Source: Aurelia coerulea (Eukaryota; Cnidaria; Scyphozoa; Semaeostomeae; Ulmaridae). From it: DNA of 64,000 nucleotides. The notes beneath the pieces are model-generated. The model searched no databases. It saw only the letters and a program-made list of their open reading frames with translations, and had not been told where the DNA came from. How positions within the stretch are numbered: the stretch's first letter is position 1; each line of letters begins with the position of its first letter. The stretch spans positions 12,719,484-12,783,483 of the forward strand of contig CM076951.1 of assembly GCA_039566865.1 (NCBI GenBank), given 5' to 3'. The translations under genes and the position numbers were made by a program. Below, in pieces: positions 1-11,076 of this stretch.

Positions 1-2
1 TT

Positions 3-1964
3 GCTCCACCCTTGACAAATTTCCAAATATCCGATGAAAAGATACTAAGGATTATTCGGTCATTAAATCCAAGCAAAGCGCACAGTTGGGATGATATTTC
101 AGCACGTATGATTAAAATTTGCGATCATGCAATTGTACTGCCCCTACGAATAATATTTGAAAGTTGCTTGGGTACAGGCATCTTCCCTCAAGTTTGGAAA
201 CAAGCAAATGTGGTTCCAGTACATAAAAAAGGTAGTAAAAATTTGAAGAAAAATTATCGCCCCATTTCACTCTTGCCACTTTTTGGAAAAATGCTCGAGA
301 AGTTGATATTTGATACTCTTTACGAGCATCTAAACATGCATGACTTACTTAATCCAAATCAATTGGGATTCCGCCCTGCTGATTCAACTATTAATCAGTT
401 GTTAACAATCGTTCATACTGTCTTCGAAGCTTTTGACTGCAATCCACCTCTCGATGTGCGATCGGTATATCTAGATATATCTAAGGCATTTGATAGGGTT
501 TGGCACGAAGGTCTTATTTTCAAGCTGCGTCGATGTGGTGTTTCTGGTCAGCTGCTTTCACTAGTTGAGAGTTTCTTAGCTGATCGTAAGCAGCGTACTG
601 TCTTAAACGGCAAAGCATCACATTGGGGAAATATTACAGCTGGTGTTCCTCAGGGTTCAATCCTTGGGCCTCTTTTCTTTCTCGTGTACATAAATGATTT
701 AACTGATAATTTGAGGTGTAATGTTAAACTCTTCGCTGACGATACATCGCTTTTTACTGTCGTTCACGATCCTGATGCAGCTGCCCAGGATATGAATCAT
801 GACATGAACCTCATTAGGCTTTGGGCACATAACTGGCGAATGTCTTTTAATCCTGATCCAACGAAACAAGCAGTCAAAGTAACCTTCTCAAGGAAGATAA
901 TCCGTGCAGACCATCCACCTATTCTATTTAACAATACTCCTGTCATAAAAGTTGATGAACACAAACACCTTGGGATTGTTCTAGATTCAAGATTGTCCTT
1001 TGCTAGTCATATCCAGGCAACTATCAATAAATGCAGACAAGGAATAGGAATGTTGCGCTTCCTTTCGCAATACTTGCCGCGACAAACGTTAAATGAATTA
1101 TATAAACTATATGTCCGACCACATTTGGATTATGGTGACGTCATATATCATACTCCACAAAATGTATGTGAATTCAGTCAGAACATCACACTTTCAAATC
1201 AGATGGAAAAGCTAGAATCTATTCAATATTCTGCAGCACTTGCAGTTACAGGTGCTTGGAAGGGCACATCTCGTGTGAAATTGTACGATGAGCTTGGATG
1301 GGAATCACTCAACCTCCGACGATGGAGCAGGCATCTTGTTCTTTTTTATAAAATTGTCAATAATATCACTCCTGACTATACAAGGATACCAATTCCACCA
1401 CTCCGGCAGTCCTCGTATCCCCTGCGTCATCAAGCTACAATTGGCCAAATCAGTGCGCGAACAGCATGTTTTAATGCAAGCTTTTACCCTAGTTGTTTGC
1501 TTGAATGGAATAAGCTTGACCACGAAGTAAGAGAATCACCCACAATCAGCATTTTCAAAAACAAGCTATTATCTCTTATACGTCCTCCTCCTAAGCCAGT
1601 CTACAGCATTCACGACCCAAAAGGTCTTGCAATACTCACGCAGTTACGAGTTGGTCTCAGTAAGCTAAGTCTGCACAGATTTAGACACAATTTTAGAGAC
1701 ACACTGAATCCACTGTGCCCCACAAATGACGGTGTTGAGGACACAGAGCACTTTTTGCTGCACTGCCATGCTTACGATGCATACAGGAGAGATCTTCTCG
1801 ATAGTGTAAACGCAACGTTGCAACCGTACGGTTTGTCAAATCATTCAAACGCGCTATTACTTGAAATGATGCTGTATGGTAATGAAAGGTTTTCTGTTGA
1901 TTCTAATACAGAGATTCTTAAGGCAACTTTAAAATACATAAATGCAACACAACGCTTTGAATAA
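3..1964 (+). CDS. Non-LTR retrotransposon reverse transcriptase (CR1/jockey-like), 5' end outside window
   Basis: The frame is open from the left edge to the stop at 1964, about 653 codons. Seen: fingers/palm text NYRPISLLPLFGKMLEK near residues 80-100, LGFRPADST near 118, LDISKAFDRVWH near 155-166 (first catalytic Asp), GVPQGSILGP near 214 and the catalytic FADD box at 732-743 (residues 244-247). The thumb and a long C-terminal part follow, ending in a Cys/His cluster near residues 572-592 (C..T..EHFLLHC type) that is usual in CR1/jockey-group ORF2 proteins. The family makes cDNA by target-primed reverse transcription. The AP endonuclease normally N-terminal to RT would lie left of the window. 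No stop or frameshift interrupts the visible part, so this is the best-preserved retroelement ORF here and may be young. The clade is inferred from motif style only. Confidence 0.93.
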   Translation, partial: APPLTNFQISDEKILRIIRSLNPSKAHSWDDISARMIKICDHAIVLPLRIIFESCLGTGIFPQVWKQANVVPVHKKGSKNLKKNYRPISLLPLFGKMLEKLIFDTLYEHLNMHDLLNPNQLGFRPADSTINQLLTIVHTVFEAFDCNPPLDVRSVYLDISKAFDRVWHEGLIFKLRRCGVSGQLLSLVESFLADRKQRTVLNGKASHWGNITAGVPQGSILGPLFFLVYINDLTDNLRCNVKLFADDTSLFTVVHDPDAAAQDMNHDMNLIRLWAHNWRMSFNPDPTKQAVKVTFSRKIIRADHPPILFNNTPVIKVDEHKHLGIVLDSRLSFASHIQATINKCRQGIGMLRFLSQYLPRQTLNELYKLYVRPHLDYGDVIYHTPQNVCEFSQNITLSNQMEKLESIQYSAALAVTGAWKGTSRVKLYDELGWESLNLRRWSRHLVLFYKIVNNITPDYTRIPIPPLRQSSYPLRHQATIGQISARTACFNASFYPSCLLEWNKLDHEVRESPTISIFKNKLLSLIRPPPKPVYSIHDPKGLAILTQLRVGLSKLSLHRFRHNFRDTLNPLCPTNDGVEDTEHFLLHCHAYDAYRRDLLDSVNATLQPYGLSNHSNALLLEMMLYGNERFSVDSNTEILKATLKYINATQRFE

Positions 1965-2441
1965 AATGATGCTACTAATGATTAGCTGCTGCTACCTGCA
2001 AGGGGGACGTAATTTTAATTTCCTTGTCGTTAGTGTTTCTTTTCCTTGTAAATTCTGTTTCGCATCGGAAGTTGGGCATTTTGCTTGCCTTGGCCGGTGG
2101 AGGGTGGGTTGCGCACGTGGCATCAATAAATTCATCGCGGTTGCGATGGGTATGTTGGTGCTGCGGGCGCGGCTCGTTTGTTGTTGGTTGGGGTGGGTGG
2201 AGTGCCTGGCATCTGGTGTGAAACAGAATATAGTATAGTATCTTTTAATTTATAAATGTTCGTGGTGTGACTGTATACAGTTTAATGTTTTGTGTTTTTA
2301 GATATTGGCCATGGGGTAGTCATTGTCTTTCGCTCCCCATGGTATCGTTCCTGTAGTGTCGTATAGTAATTAGAATTAGGTATAGTAGAATGTAAAATAT
2401 ATTGTAAGATTTAATATTTGAATATAAAAAAAAAAAAAAAA
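1965..2441 (+). mobile_element. LINE 3' untranslated region with A16 tail
   Basis: Non-coding tail of the LINE ORF. It ends in a run of 16 A at 2426-2441 and then switches to CCCCC and unrelated sequence, so 2441 is the probable 3' insertion boundary. A strong hairpin lies inside (separate entry). The G/T-rich part at 2080-2215 makes the short overlapping ORFs here, which look like chance. Confidence 0.8.
2309..2342 (+). other. Hairpin in LINE 3' UTR
   Basis: CCATGGGG at 2309-2316 pairs perfectly with CCCCATGG at 2335-2342 around an 18-nt loop, about 85 bases before the poly(A) tail. Stem-loops near the 3' end of several LINE clades are recognised by their own reverse transcriptase; that role here is inference from position. 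Confidence 0.6.
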
Positions 2442-2527
2442 CCCCCACTACATGAGAATCTACACAATATATTATTTTTGCCTTTAGACTCCATAATATG
2501 TCTATACATGGTCCTCAGCATTTATAG

Positions 2528-4951
2528 ATGTTGTTATTAGTATATGTCATTATATACACTACTTTAACGAAAAATAAAGGCTATTGTGCTATGCAATTGT
2601 ATTATTTTATGTTTGGATCAGAGTATGATACAATTGATGTAACTGATTTTAAAGGGTCCTCGTCACGTCACAGAAAGAAACGACTATACAATGAAATAGT
2701 GGATGACATTCAAAAGATCATAAAGCCAAAGAAGGGATCCAGAAGACCATTGCAGTGTCACACCAATATCTCATCATATGACCCAGTGACTGGAGAACGA
2801 AAGCATCACAATCCACGCAAAAGAACAAAGTTATCAAAGAATGACACTCAGGATTCTGATAATGACTTAACTGATGATTGTAAGTAAGACTTTTTGCCAC
2901 AAATTTCATGAGGTTTTTGTGATGATATGGCAGTTAACATTTTTTAATTCAACCATAGCTTCTTAATTGTGCTATACCCAAAGAACTTTCCATCTTTAAA
3001 AGTAATATTGATTTTGCACATTAACAACTCAGAGGATCAATGACGTTTTGACCTTTTCATTTGGCTATTTCTAAAACAATGCATACTTTATATTTGGATA
3101 TCTCTGTTTCAAATTAATAAAATTGCTTGAATTGCAACCAAATTCAATTCTGTGAAGAGTTGCATAATTTTATATTATTTATTTTGGAGTTAATTCTGTA
3201 TCAAATATGGGGGATATTTTGAATATAGAACTGAACAAGAAAGTTAGATCTGAATCAGAAAAATCTTAAGCAGTTTTTCCATATTTTCTCTCAGTACTTT
3301 GTAACTCAAAATCATTGTTTTTCCATATTTTTGCAAGCAGATATCAATGATGAGTCCATACAAAACTATGATGAAGCTGTTTTCTGCCCAACAGAGACTT
3401 TTCAAACGGAAAAAGGTGATAAGAAATTTTATGAAGTCTTACTTTACTCATAGAAACTTGTCATATAAATATGAATATCCTGATTTCACTGGAGCAAATA
3501 GATGGACACAATACACAATGTACACAATGTATACACAATGTATACACAATGTACACCTGATAGGTGCTAAAATGAGATATTTCTGCTGTAAATAATGCAA
3601 ATGCAAATTATGCAAATTTTGGTTTGAAGGAAGTTATAACAGTTTATGAAATCATGAGATTGGTTCGTTTCCTCTTGAGTTTATTGAGCTTCATATATCC
3701 ATCTTTTAAGGAATTTCAATCAAACCAACACCCTTTATATTTATTGTTGTTATTTTGTTATTTCTCTTCCACCTCTGAAAATGATATTTTTTTGCATTAT
3801 ACATTATGTTTTTGAAATCAATAAGCTTATGATTGAGAGTAGTTAACACTTAGAGTAGCTTAGAGTAGCTGACCAAAAGCTTATAGTTTATGTAACTGTA
3901 GATTGGTAAAGATTTTAATCTTGGTTGCTTATTGGCAAAATGTTGCTGAGTCTTGACAGGGGTGTTCATAGAGTAAATGTTTATTATTTCATCATCATGA
4001 TCTTTTCCAGAATTGGAAGATATGATTGCTGAGTGCAGAAACGCGATGGGCATTATGGAGAAAAAAAATACTGTGTGGACCAATCGTCAGGACATTACAC
4101 ATGCGAAATGGGAAGGAAGCAGACACTCGCTAACCGAGGCAATGCTTGGGCAGTTTTATTTAGATGATGTTGAATGTAGCAATTGCCACATGCAGCAAGC
4201 ATTTATAAATTGTATCCACTGCAGAACATCCAGTCCAATTTCTGGAGATTGTGACAAGGAGCTGCACAGGAAACAACCATTTCATGATCGTCAGTTCTGG
4301 CAGGAAAATCTCTACCAATTCTTGTCGCCCTTGCAGTCAGTTAATGCAGGTGGCCAGCTGATTGATATCAGTAAGTCTCATATACAGTTGATTTTTCCTT
4401 TCAAGCTAATGTCGTAAAAAAGCTGTTTTGGTCCCATTTGAAATGGGTTGGGATACATAATCAATTCTTCCTATAGCACCAGCAACATAATTGAATCACA
4501 AAGTGGATAGTTGATTTTTGGATAAATATTTGAAACCTTTGTTGAATGGAGGTGAGCATGTTTGATTCATTTGATAAAGATGCAGTACAGTATATTTGTC
4601 ACTGGCACATGTTAGAGGTTATGATACAAATTGTATCAAAGATTTGCATACCAAATTGAATAGAATTTGAAGAACTTTGTAACCATTGTTTTGAATGCAA
4701 TATATCAAGTTACAGAATTATAAAATGAAATATCGCAACTGAATATGCAGATCATTAAAAACCTTATTAAGCCAGAAGATGTTTAATGTTTGATGCCCTG
4801 CTGGAAAGATCAGTAGGATCAGTATTGTACATATTTCCATTTCAGAAAAAAATTGTTGATTTAAAGCCACCAGAATGTAGCATTTGTGGAAGGATTGATG
4901 ATCTGTTCTTCACTCCAAGCAGTCAGCAATGTGTTGTGATAAATTTACAAG
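2528..4951 (+). pseudogene. KDZ-transposase-type N-terminal cysteine-cluster gene fragment, four exons
   Basis: Exons read as 2528 (or ATG 2609)-2879, 3341-3415, 4011-4370 and 4846-4951, with GT/AG borders. The first three junctions are phase 1. Exon 1 is basic and charged (nuclear-type text). Exon 3 carries CSNCHMQQAF, CIHC, CDKELHRKQPFHDRQFW: the C-x2-C...C-x2-C...H..PFH...W pattern of the CxC2-like cluster found N-terminal to Kyakuja-Dileera-Zisupton transposases. Exon 4 has CSICGRIDDLFFTP and CVVINLQG, the usual continuation. The exon 3 donor is phase 1, but exon 4 begins after the splice AG in phase 0 at a run of 7 A, so the frame breaks there unless another exon is missed. No KDZ catalytic domain follows, because DIRS-like sequence begins at 5041. 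Family assignment is by motif recall. Confidence 0.6.
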
Positions 4952-5040
4952 GTACTCCCCACTGTACATTATTTCAGTGATCTTTTTCTTGCAGACTGTT
5001 CAACAATATTCTGATCACATTTGCTGGTGTCGTTGCAAAG

Positions 5041-5427
5041 AAAGAAACAGAAAGAATGCCAATGTTGGTGGGATATTTTCTCCTCACCTCATCAGCATCT
5101 CGTGATTTTGGGGGCTCAGGGTGGCAGGAGTATGATGGCGCCTTCCGCAAGCATGCCGCAGAATGCCCAAATGTTGACTAGGAGGAGATCCTAGCAAATT
5201 TATGGTTCACCACAACTTTGTCACAGATTGCCAAGGCTATTAAAAAGCCTGATCCAACCCAGGCAAGCAAATATTCATCTCCCTCCTTCCCTTGCTGTAA
5301 GTATGTACAGCACTGCTCTACCTGCCAGGGGCCCATAAGAAGATGAATTGCCAAAAGGGAGTACAATCACTGCAAAAACCTCAAATCCCCCTCCCCTCTT
5401 CCAGCTAAGAAGCCCTACAGAAAATGA
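5041..5427 (+). pseudogene. DIRS/tyrosine-recombinase retroelement ORF1 (gag-like) fragment
   Basis: One frame reads through 5041-5427 with two internal stops (TAG 5179-5181, TGA 5344-5346). Recognisable pieces are SRDFGGSGWQEYDGAFRKHAA, where a Trp-x2-Tyr-Asp-x-x-Phe-Arg core is typical, then a Cys cluster C-C-KYVQHCSTCQGPI and a second HCKN. This layout (WxxYDxxFRxxAA followed by a C-x3-H/C-type knuckle) is what I know from ORF1 of DIRS/Ngaro-type elements and related metazoan repeats. No recombinase or RT follows within 600 bp, so it is a truncated relic that abuts the KDZ-like exons. Element type is moderately secure, exact clade not. Confidence 0.55.
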
Positions 5428-6108
5428 CTACTTGACTCAGGTGCAGCTGATTTTGTAAATGATGACTTGCCTACTCCAGCACAGGTAATCCCTCTCAACA
5501 TCTCCACATGGTCTTCTTTGCTAGCATATTCTAACCATGAGGATACAGAGTGGGTTTTAGATGACCTGAAGCAAAAATTGGTATTGATGCAAATGGATTA
5601 GACTTACAAAGTGATTCCTTGTATTCGTTCAACATTTTTAATCTGATATTTTATTTTCTCTCGTATAAGGACTCACTTCCAATCAGATTCTAAACGGGGA
5701 CTAAATAATATTCAAATTGAATGCCTCGTTCTGAATTCTTTTCAAACCGAATACCTCGTAATCAAAGTCTGATTGTGAAATGGGGGGTCAACTTAGGATT
5801 TTCAGAACATTGGGAATTACATGAAGTATCTACCATGATAGTTAGAAAAGTAGAGAGTTGCAAAAAACGCAGAAGACGCATGGTTGGAGTAAAGGCACCT
5901 TTGTCTGTATTTCCCATGATAACCTATATTTCATGTGAAATAAATTGACTGACTGGTTCGAAAATCTCCACGAGGTATGTCATTTTTTAAACATGTGAGT
6001 AAAACGTTGCTGCAACAAGTATTTTTACAATGTAGACTACTTAGGCCTAAGTAAGTTGAAATAAATTGATATGGTGAAAGGTTTAAACAGTGCACAAGGA
6101 ATGGCAAA
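5428..6108. other. No gene recognised
   Basis: AT-rich sequence with a 75-codon ORF (5721-5948) that matches nothing I recognise. A basic stretch CKKRRRRMVGV is visible in it, but there is no start context or splice support. Confidence 0.4.
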
Positions 6109-6617
6109 ATGGACGAGATTAGTTCAGGAACGTGCGTGAATTGTTGTTCAGAGGTGCTAGATTCTCGAGAGAAGCGAAGGTTTAATAGTTATGATGTCAT
6201 TTTAACTGCACTTAGTGATATTTACGGCTTTAAAATTGATAATATTGTAAGATGGGGAAAGAAAATGTCCTTGGACTACTTGTACATGTGCAGAATCTGT
6301 CACCAAAAAGTGTCAAGTCTGCAAGCTGCAAAGCATAGAATATAGAAAGGCAGCTCAAAACTGAACAAAATGCTCAAAAGAACCTTTTTCAAATATATGG
6401 TACTAATGTCGAATCAACACCAACTGAAAGCTCGGAGCCCCGTGAAGAAGGATCTTCACCTGCCAGGAATAAAATATTGCTGGATCTGTTTGGAGACGAA
6501 GTGCTAGCAACAAGCACCATACAAGGACTCCCGAAAAAACGTTGTTTCACAAGACTTGTTGCAAATAAGATTTCACCAGTGGTGAAGGCATACTTGAATT
6601 GTTTCCTTTCTGTTTAA
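6109..6617 (+). pseudogene. Small cysteine-containing protein or N-terminal exon with one frameshift
   Basis: The reading starts at ATG 6109: MDEISSGTCVNCCSEVL, then charged text and YMCRICHQKVSSLQAAKH. The frame stops at 6343, but from 6339 the next frame continues smoothly (NIERQLKTEQNAQKNLFQIYG ... KRCFTRLVANKISPVVKAYL) to TAA at 6615-6617. Two extra bases or one missing base near 6337-6339 would join the two parts into about 169 residues. CxxC-x(n)-CxxC (TCVNCC and CRICHQ) suggests a treble-clef or zinc-ribbon N-terminus like those in front of some transposon proteins. No family is assigned. The alternative is a terminal exon with a sequencing or assembly error. Confidence 0.45.
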
Positions 6618-7300
6618 TTGTTTACATTTTATCTTGCCAGAGATGCAGATGCTCGGGGAAAAAACATTCCACAGAGCTGTAGTGATCATTTCAAGCAATA
6701 AATATGAGAACTGAACTTTATGGGTCCTTGTGGCAGTGGCATATTAATATGGAATGAATGTGGACAAATTATATTCATATTTAAAAACCGTAGTACTGAT
6801 ACTTATGTTTAGAGACTTCCTGACTGCTAGCTTTTTCCCTCATATGGGAGAGATTCTGTTCACAGTTCAAATCATGCAGAATTTTAAATAAAGTAATTAC
6901 CCCACAGCTCATTCATGTGTGCATTGATCCATTGTCACATGATTTATCATTTTGGAAGATAGAATGTTATGAACACAAATGTTTGTATGTATATAATTAT
7001 TTAGCCTTGATAACCATATACAATAAAAAAAATCAGGGACGTAGTAAGCACCTCAAACTTGGAGGGGCATGACACTTCAAGGATTTCAGATTTCAGATTT
7101 TCATTAACTTAAAATAGCCTAATACATTTGAAGAAATAGTATATCTTACCAGCTAATTTAAGATTGTAAAACGAACATAACATTGCGAACTAAAGATAAC
7201 TAAAATAGAACTAAAGAGATTTAAAATGTTGACAAACTTTGATACCCATGACATGGTATTTTTAACATTTTGCAAAAATCAGCAACAAGCAGCTAAACGC
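6618..7300. other. No gene recognised
   Basis: AT-rich intergenic sequence; no convincing ORF, RNA or repeat seen on either strand. Confidence 0.4.
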
Positions 7301-7310
7301 GTAAAAAGAG

Positions 7311-8156
7311 CGTAATTTATATAAGTTAAACCCAGCTGAACCCATCTGAATCCATCTGAACCCAGCTGAATCCATCTGAACCCAGCTGAATCCAACTGAA
7401 CCCAGCAGAGACCAACCTGACGCAATAGAAATCCCAAGAGGTCCTTTCTTTGATTTGTATGAAGCACACAAGCAGGGAATTGGCATTTAACACTTGTTCA
7501 TAATGCTAATGGCTCTGTTTGGAATTATAGCCCTTCAGATTAACAAACACGGAAACTCAAAGGACGTTTAAGTCAAATAAATGACGAAAACAATATTGTG
7601 TACACGTGAAGGTGAACAAGTTAGGCCTGATGATTTAGTAGGAGAGTGATATGACTGCAAAAGAAATCCATGATAATTTTTCGACAGTTTTCCTACCTTC
7701 ATAAAACGCAACCAGGAAAGAAATTGCTTGAAATTTCCCGAATTTTTTTGAAGAAATCTACGCTCCAGATGTTTGGGTATTAAAGTTTGGATGCCGGCTA
7801 AAATATCTCCTAGATTGGCGGAGTTATGGCCACACACAAATCGATAAGGCATTTTGAACCCATAAAATCCCAAAATGAAAAACCGTCCAAGCCAATGAGA
7901 TCAGAACGATTGTTATTTAGCTGTTTTCATTAACACCATAAAGCGCTAACTATGCTTATCACCCGCTTCTTTTGATACATTGTTCTTGATATTTCGAAAC
8001 GGAGCCATCACACCTGGCAGGGGACCTCTTGGGAATTTCTATCGAGTCAGGTTGGTCTCTGCTTGGTTCAGATGGGTTCACGTGGGTTCAGATGGATTCA
8101 GCTGGGTTCAGATAGATTCAGGTAGATTCAGGTGGGTTTAACTTATATAAATTACG
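7311..8156. mobile_element. Foldback-type DNA element with tandem-repeat TIRs and 10-bp target duplication
   Basis: Both ends read CGTAATTTATATAAGTTAAA inward: the left from 7311, the right as reverse complement ending at 8156. The inverted repeats run about 133 bp (7311-7443 and 8024-8156). Most of each is a 10-11 bp tandem repeat of the type TGAACCCAGC / TGAATCCATC, followed by a shared unique block (AGAGACCAACCTGAC). Directly outside lie identical 10-bp repeats GTAAAAAGAG at 7301-7310 and 8157-8166. TIRs built of short tandem repeats with 8-10 bp duplications are the signature of foldback elements and Mutator-like relatives. There is no transposase inside; ORFs in the TIRs are repeat artefacts. 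Confidence 0.88.
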
Positions 8157-8475
8157 GTAAAAAGAGTCTGCCTGGATGAGGTATTTGTTTCCTGAAAACT
8201 CTCGTTGGTAGATAGGTGTCCTACTTGACTGATCCAATGCCTAAAATTTCTTAGAAAACTAAGAATGATCTTGACAAATTTAGTTCTTGATTACAAAATG
8301 TCAATTCCAACATACAGCGTTTTGAAATATCAGTTTTACTTAGCTACATTGTGATAAGAAACATTCATAGTCTCGACGATCACTTGATTTGGGAAATTTT
8401 GAATGCGCTTGTTAAAGAGCCACTGCTGACATAAGTGCTTTGCGCGCCTAGAAAATTGAAAGGAGGTAAACAGCA

Positions 8476-8589
8476 ATGGCGATGAAGAACAATGTTTTGC
8501 TTGTACTTATTATCATTTATTGTTTTATATTTACGTCATTGCTGAAACAAGAGCTGAACATTTCACACGTATTAACCACAATTCTATAG
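8476..8589 (+). CDS. 37-residue ORF with signal-anchor-like hydrophobic helix
   Basis: ATG at 8476 in context CAGCAATGG reads MAMKNNVLLVLIIIYCFIFT, then a short polar tail and TAG at 8587. A Lys-Asn N-terminus and one hydrophobic helix of about 17 residues look like the start of a type II membrane protein (as in Golgi transferases) or a membrane microprotein. No donor continuing it was identified. It is short enough to be chance. Confidence 0.25.
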   Translation: MAMKNNVLLVLIIIYCFIFTSLLKQELNISHVLTTIL

Positions 8590-10799
8590 GCCCTTTCTTT
8601 ACTTATAGTGTCTGTTTTATTATGTTAATTTGAAACACAGTCATCTGGAGGGCAAATTCGTAATTCAAACTTCGTATTTGAACCATTTGATATGGCAAAC
8701 TAAACCGTACAACAACGAGAACGACAGGAAATAATCCACATATTTACGGATCACCCATCATCACTGTCCAAGAAGAAAGCGATGAAGATAATGATGGTGG
8801 AGGCAACAGTGGAATTGAGGTAGGCTTCTTTCCACATCCGCGATAATGTTGACATGCTAGGCCAAAAAACACTTTCAGACACCCAGAAAGTCAAAGAAGC
8901 AATGCATTGTGGGATTCGCACAGGCGAAAAGCACTCATGTCAGCAGTGGCTCTTTAAGATAGCAAGAAGTTTTAGGAGCTTTTACACCATATTTACAGGC
9001 TAATTTTGTTGACATTATTGTCAACATACATTGCTGGCCCTATCCTAGGCTGTTGCCACTTGTTGTCACAACAGTGGACTTTTCAGTGGACAGTGGACTG
9101 AACTGAACAGTGGAGAGTTCAATCCTTTCAGATTCATTGTCCACTTCTGGCAAGACATGATCATCTCTTGTCCCACAAAAGAAGCCTTTAGCATGGCCTA
9201 TAGCATTGACAAATTTGCTGCAATGAGAATAAAACGCATTATTATTTCCTTCGTAATACAGTACATTCATGAGCCACCTTGAAAAACACTATTTAACGAA
9301 GTGCCTTTCTGAATTTACACCAGTTCTGTATCGTAGAACTAGATTTAAATATCTTTGCAATTCTTGTACCCCGTTTTGTGATGAAGCTTTGATTTCCTGC
9401 CAATACTCCGATTTAAAACACATTAGCAAATACAGACACAGTATATTAGGCAGGGGTGTCCCCAGCCACAGCATTAAAAATTCAATTGAAAAACCAGTTA
9501 TCACAAAAGTTTGAAGTCAATGGAAATTTACCTTCTCCCCCCCCCCCCGTTTTTCTAAAAGATGATGCTGATGATCCAATCTTTTGGTTTTCAGGAGATC
9601 TCTATGGTATGCAGGATGATATGGCTAATAATCTTTTCCGACAAAAACGCCTCAAAGTGACTGCAGAAGAGTGCAATGGTGATGCAACAAAAACATTTGT
9701 AGCTCAATTTTTATTCTTGCAAGCTCAGCCATTATTTCCAACTATTATGAGATTGGTATTATACTGTATTGCATAAACCGAGGGGCATTTCACTACGGAA
9801 ATCTCGTACACCATGTCTGGAAATCCGCAAAATAATCCGGAAATCCTTAAGAAATCATCTCCAGTGCAGGGGTAGGAGCAAGCCAATCAAAGGCTTAGGT
9901 ACAACACTCGGGACCAGATACGAATTCTTTCGAATTCAATACAAACTAGACAAACATTTCTTATTTCGAAGATTCAGATGCTGCATAAAGAGATTTGGCT
10001 TCATAATCATGCTAAATGCAAAACATTCCATCAAAGAAACTTTTTGGCAGAAGCCTCGACAGTTTCTATTAGTCCAATCAAGTTCGTGGTTGGGCTACCT
10101 ATTCCCACATTTTAATTGCAAATTAAAAAAACATTGCGTCACAAAGTAATTTCAAGACAGTAATAGTCTGCAAATGCGTTATTCAAACCTTGATATCCCA
10201 GAAACTGAATAAGATATTGAAAACCAGAAAAGAGCACACACTCATACCTATGGCTCAAAAGGAACTGATGGTACTTTGCTGTATATCTGCAGTGGAAATT
10301 TCTTGAAATCTTGTTTTTTCCAAAATTATAGCAATTTCATTATTTTTGAAAAATATCGTGGAAAATTCAAATTGTTGGATCTTGAAGTAATAGAGGAAAA
10401 ATGATATAGTCTTCAAGGAAATCATATTTACTAAGGTATTCCATATAGTAGCAAGCTGGAATATTCAGCTTTTCTAGTGAATAGGATTTAGATACGCGAT
10501 GACGTCATAGCATCAGATTTGATAAATGCTGTCATTTTGAAACTGATCGAGATATCAATAAATTTCCACAGCAGATTTGCTGCAAAAAACCCGACGTTGC
10601 TTCCAAGCCATTTATTTCAAAGAAAATTGTAAAAGAAGTTTACACCAACCATTTTAAAGATTTGAGACCAATTATATGTTTGTTCTGTCTTATTTTTTAA
10701 ACAAAGATGAAGGATATTCCATTTGAAATTGAATAAGAGGGTGTGACAGACCCAAGACATCTTAAGATCGGCTTACGTTTTATACTTCTTATATTTCAG
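8590..10799. other. Unassigned region; one exon-like ORF at 9535-9774
   Basis: Mostly AT-rich. The stretch 9546-9774 (+) reads like coding sequence (DADDPIFWFSGDLYGMQ, then a polar segment) immediately after a run of 10 C near 9539-9548, but its ends and family are unknown. The minus-strand ORF at 9040-9270 is not supported by splice sites. Nothing was recognised in 9780-10790. Confidence 0.3.
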
Positions 10800-11076
10800 A
10801 TTGTTAACTAGAGTTCTGCTGTTGCCATTTAACGAAGTTGGCTTTGTGACATCATTTCAGTCAGGGATGGAATTTGATAACAAATTCAAAAATGCAAAGC
10901 GAGATGCAAGAAAAGGTCTACTTGTCTTGATGAAGCAGCATTCGGTATTTCAAGATGACACAAATTGGCTAATCGATGAAAATGGCATTGTCAATTCCAT
11001 AGATGGAAAGTTGAGCAACGTGTCGGATCAACAATCAACAATGAATTACGGAAGAGCAAATTTTCTACTGTATAAG
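10800..11076 (+). CDS. Probable internal exon, unknown gene
   Basis: Bounded by a pyrimidine-rich acceptor (ATATTTCAG) and a donor (AAG|GTAAAG). The frame is open across 92 codons, entering in phase 2 and leaving in phase 0. Visible text is FQSGMEFDNKFKNAKRDARK, then DDTNWLIDENGIVNSIDGK: charged, coding-like, no family recognised. It is phase-compatible with the next candidate exon at 11800. Confidence 0.4.

Noticed and set aside
1288..1530. Short ORFs overlapping the LINE RT in other frames
   Set aside because: Shadows of the RT frame.
7262..7486. ORFs with AGFRWIQ repeats
   Set aside because: Translation of the tandem repeats in the foldback TIR.
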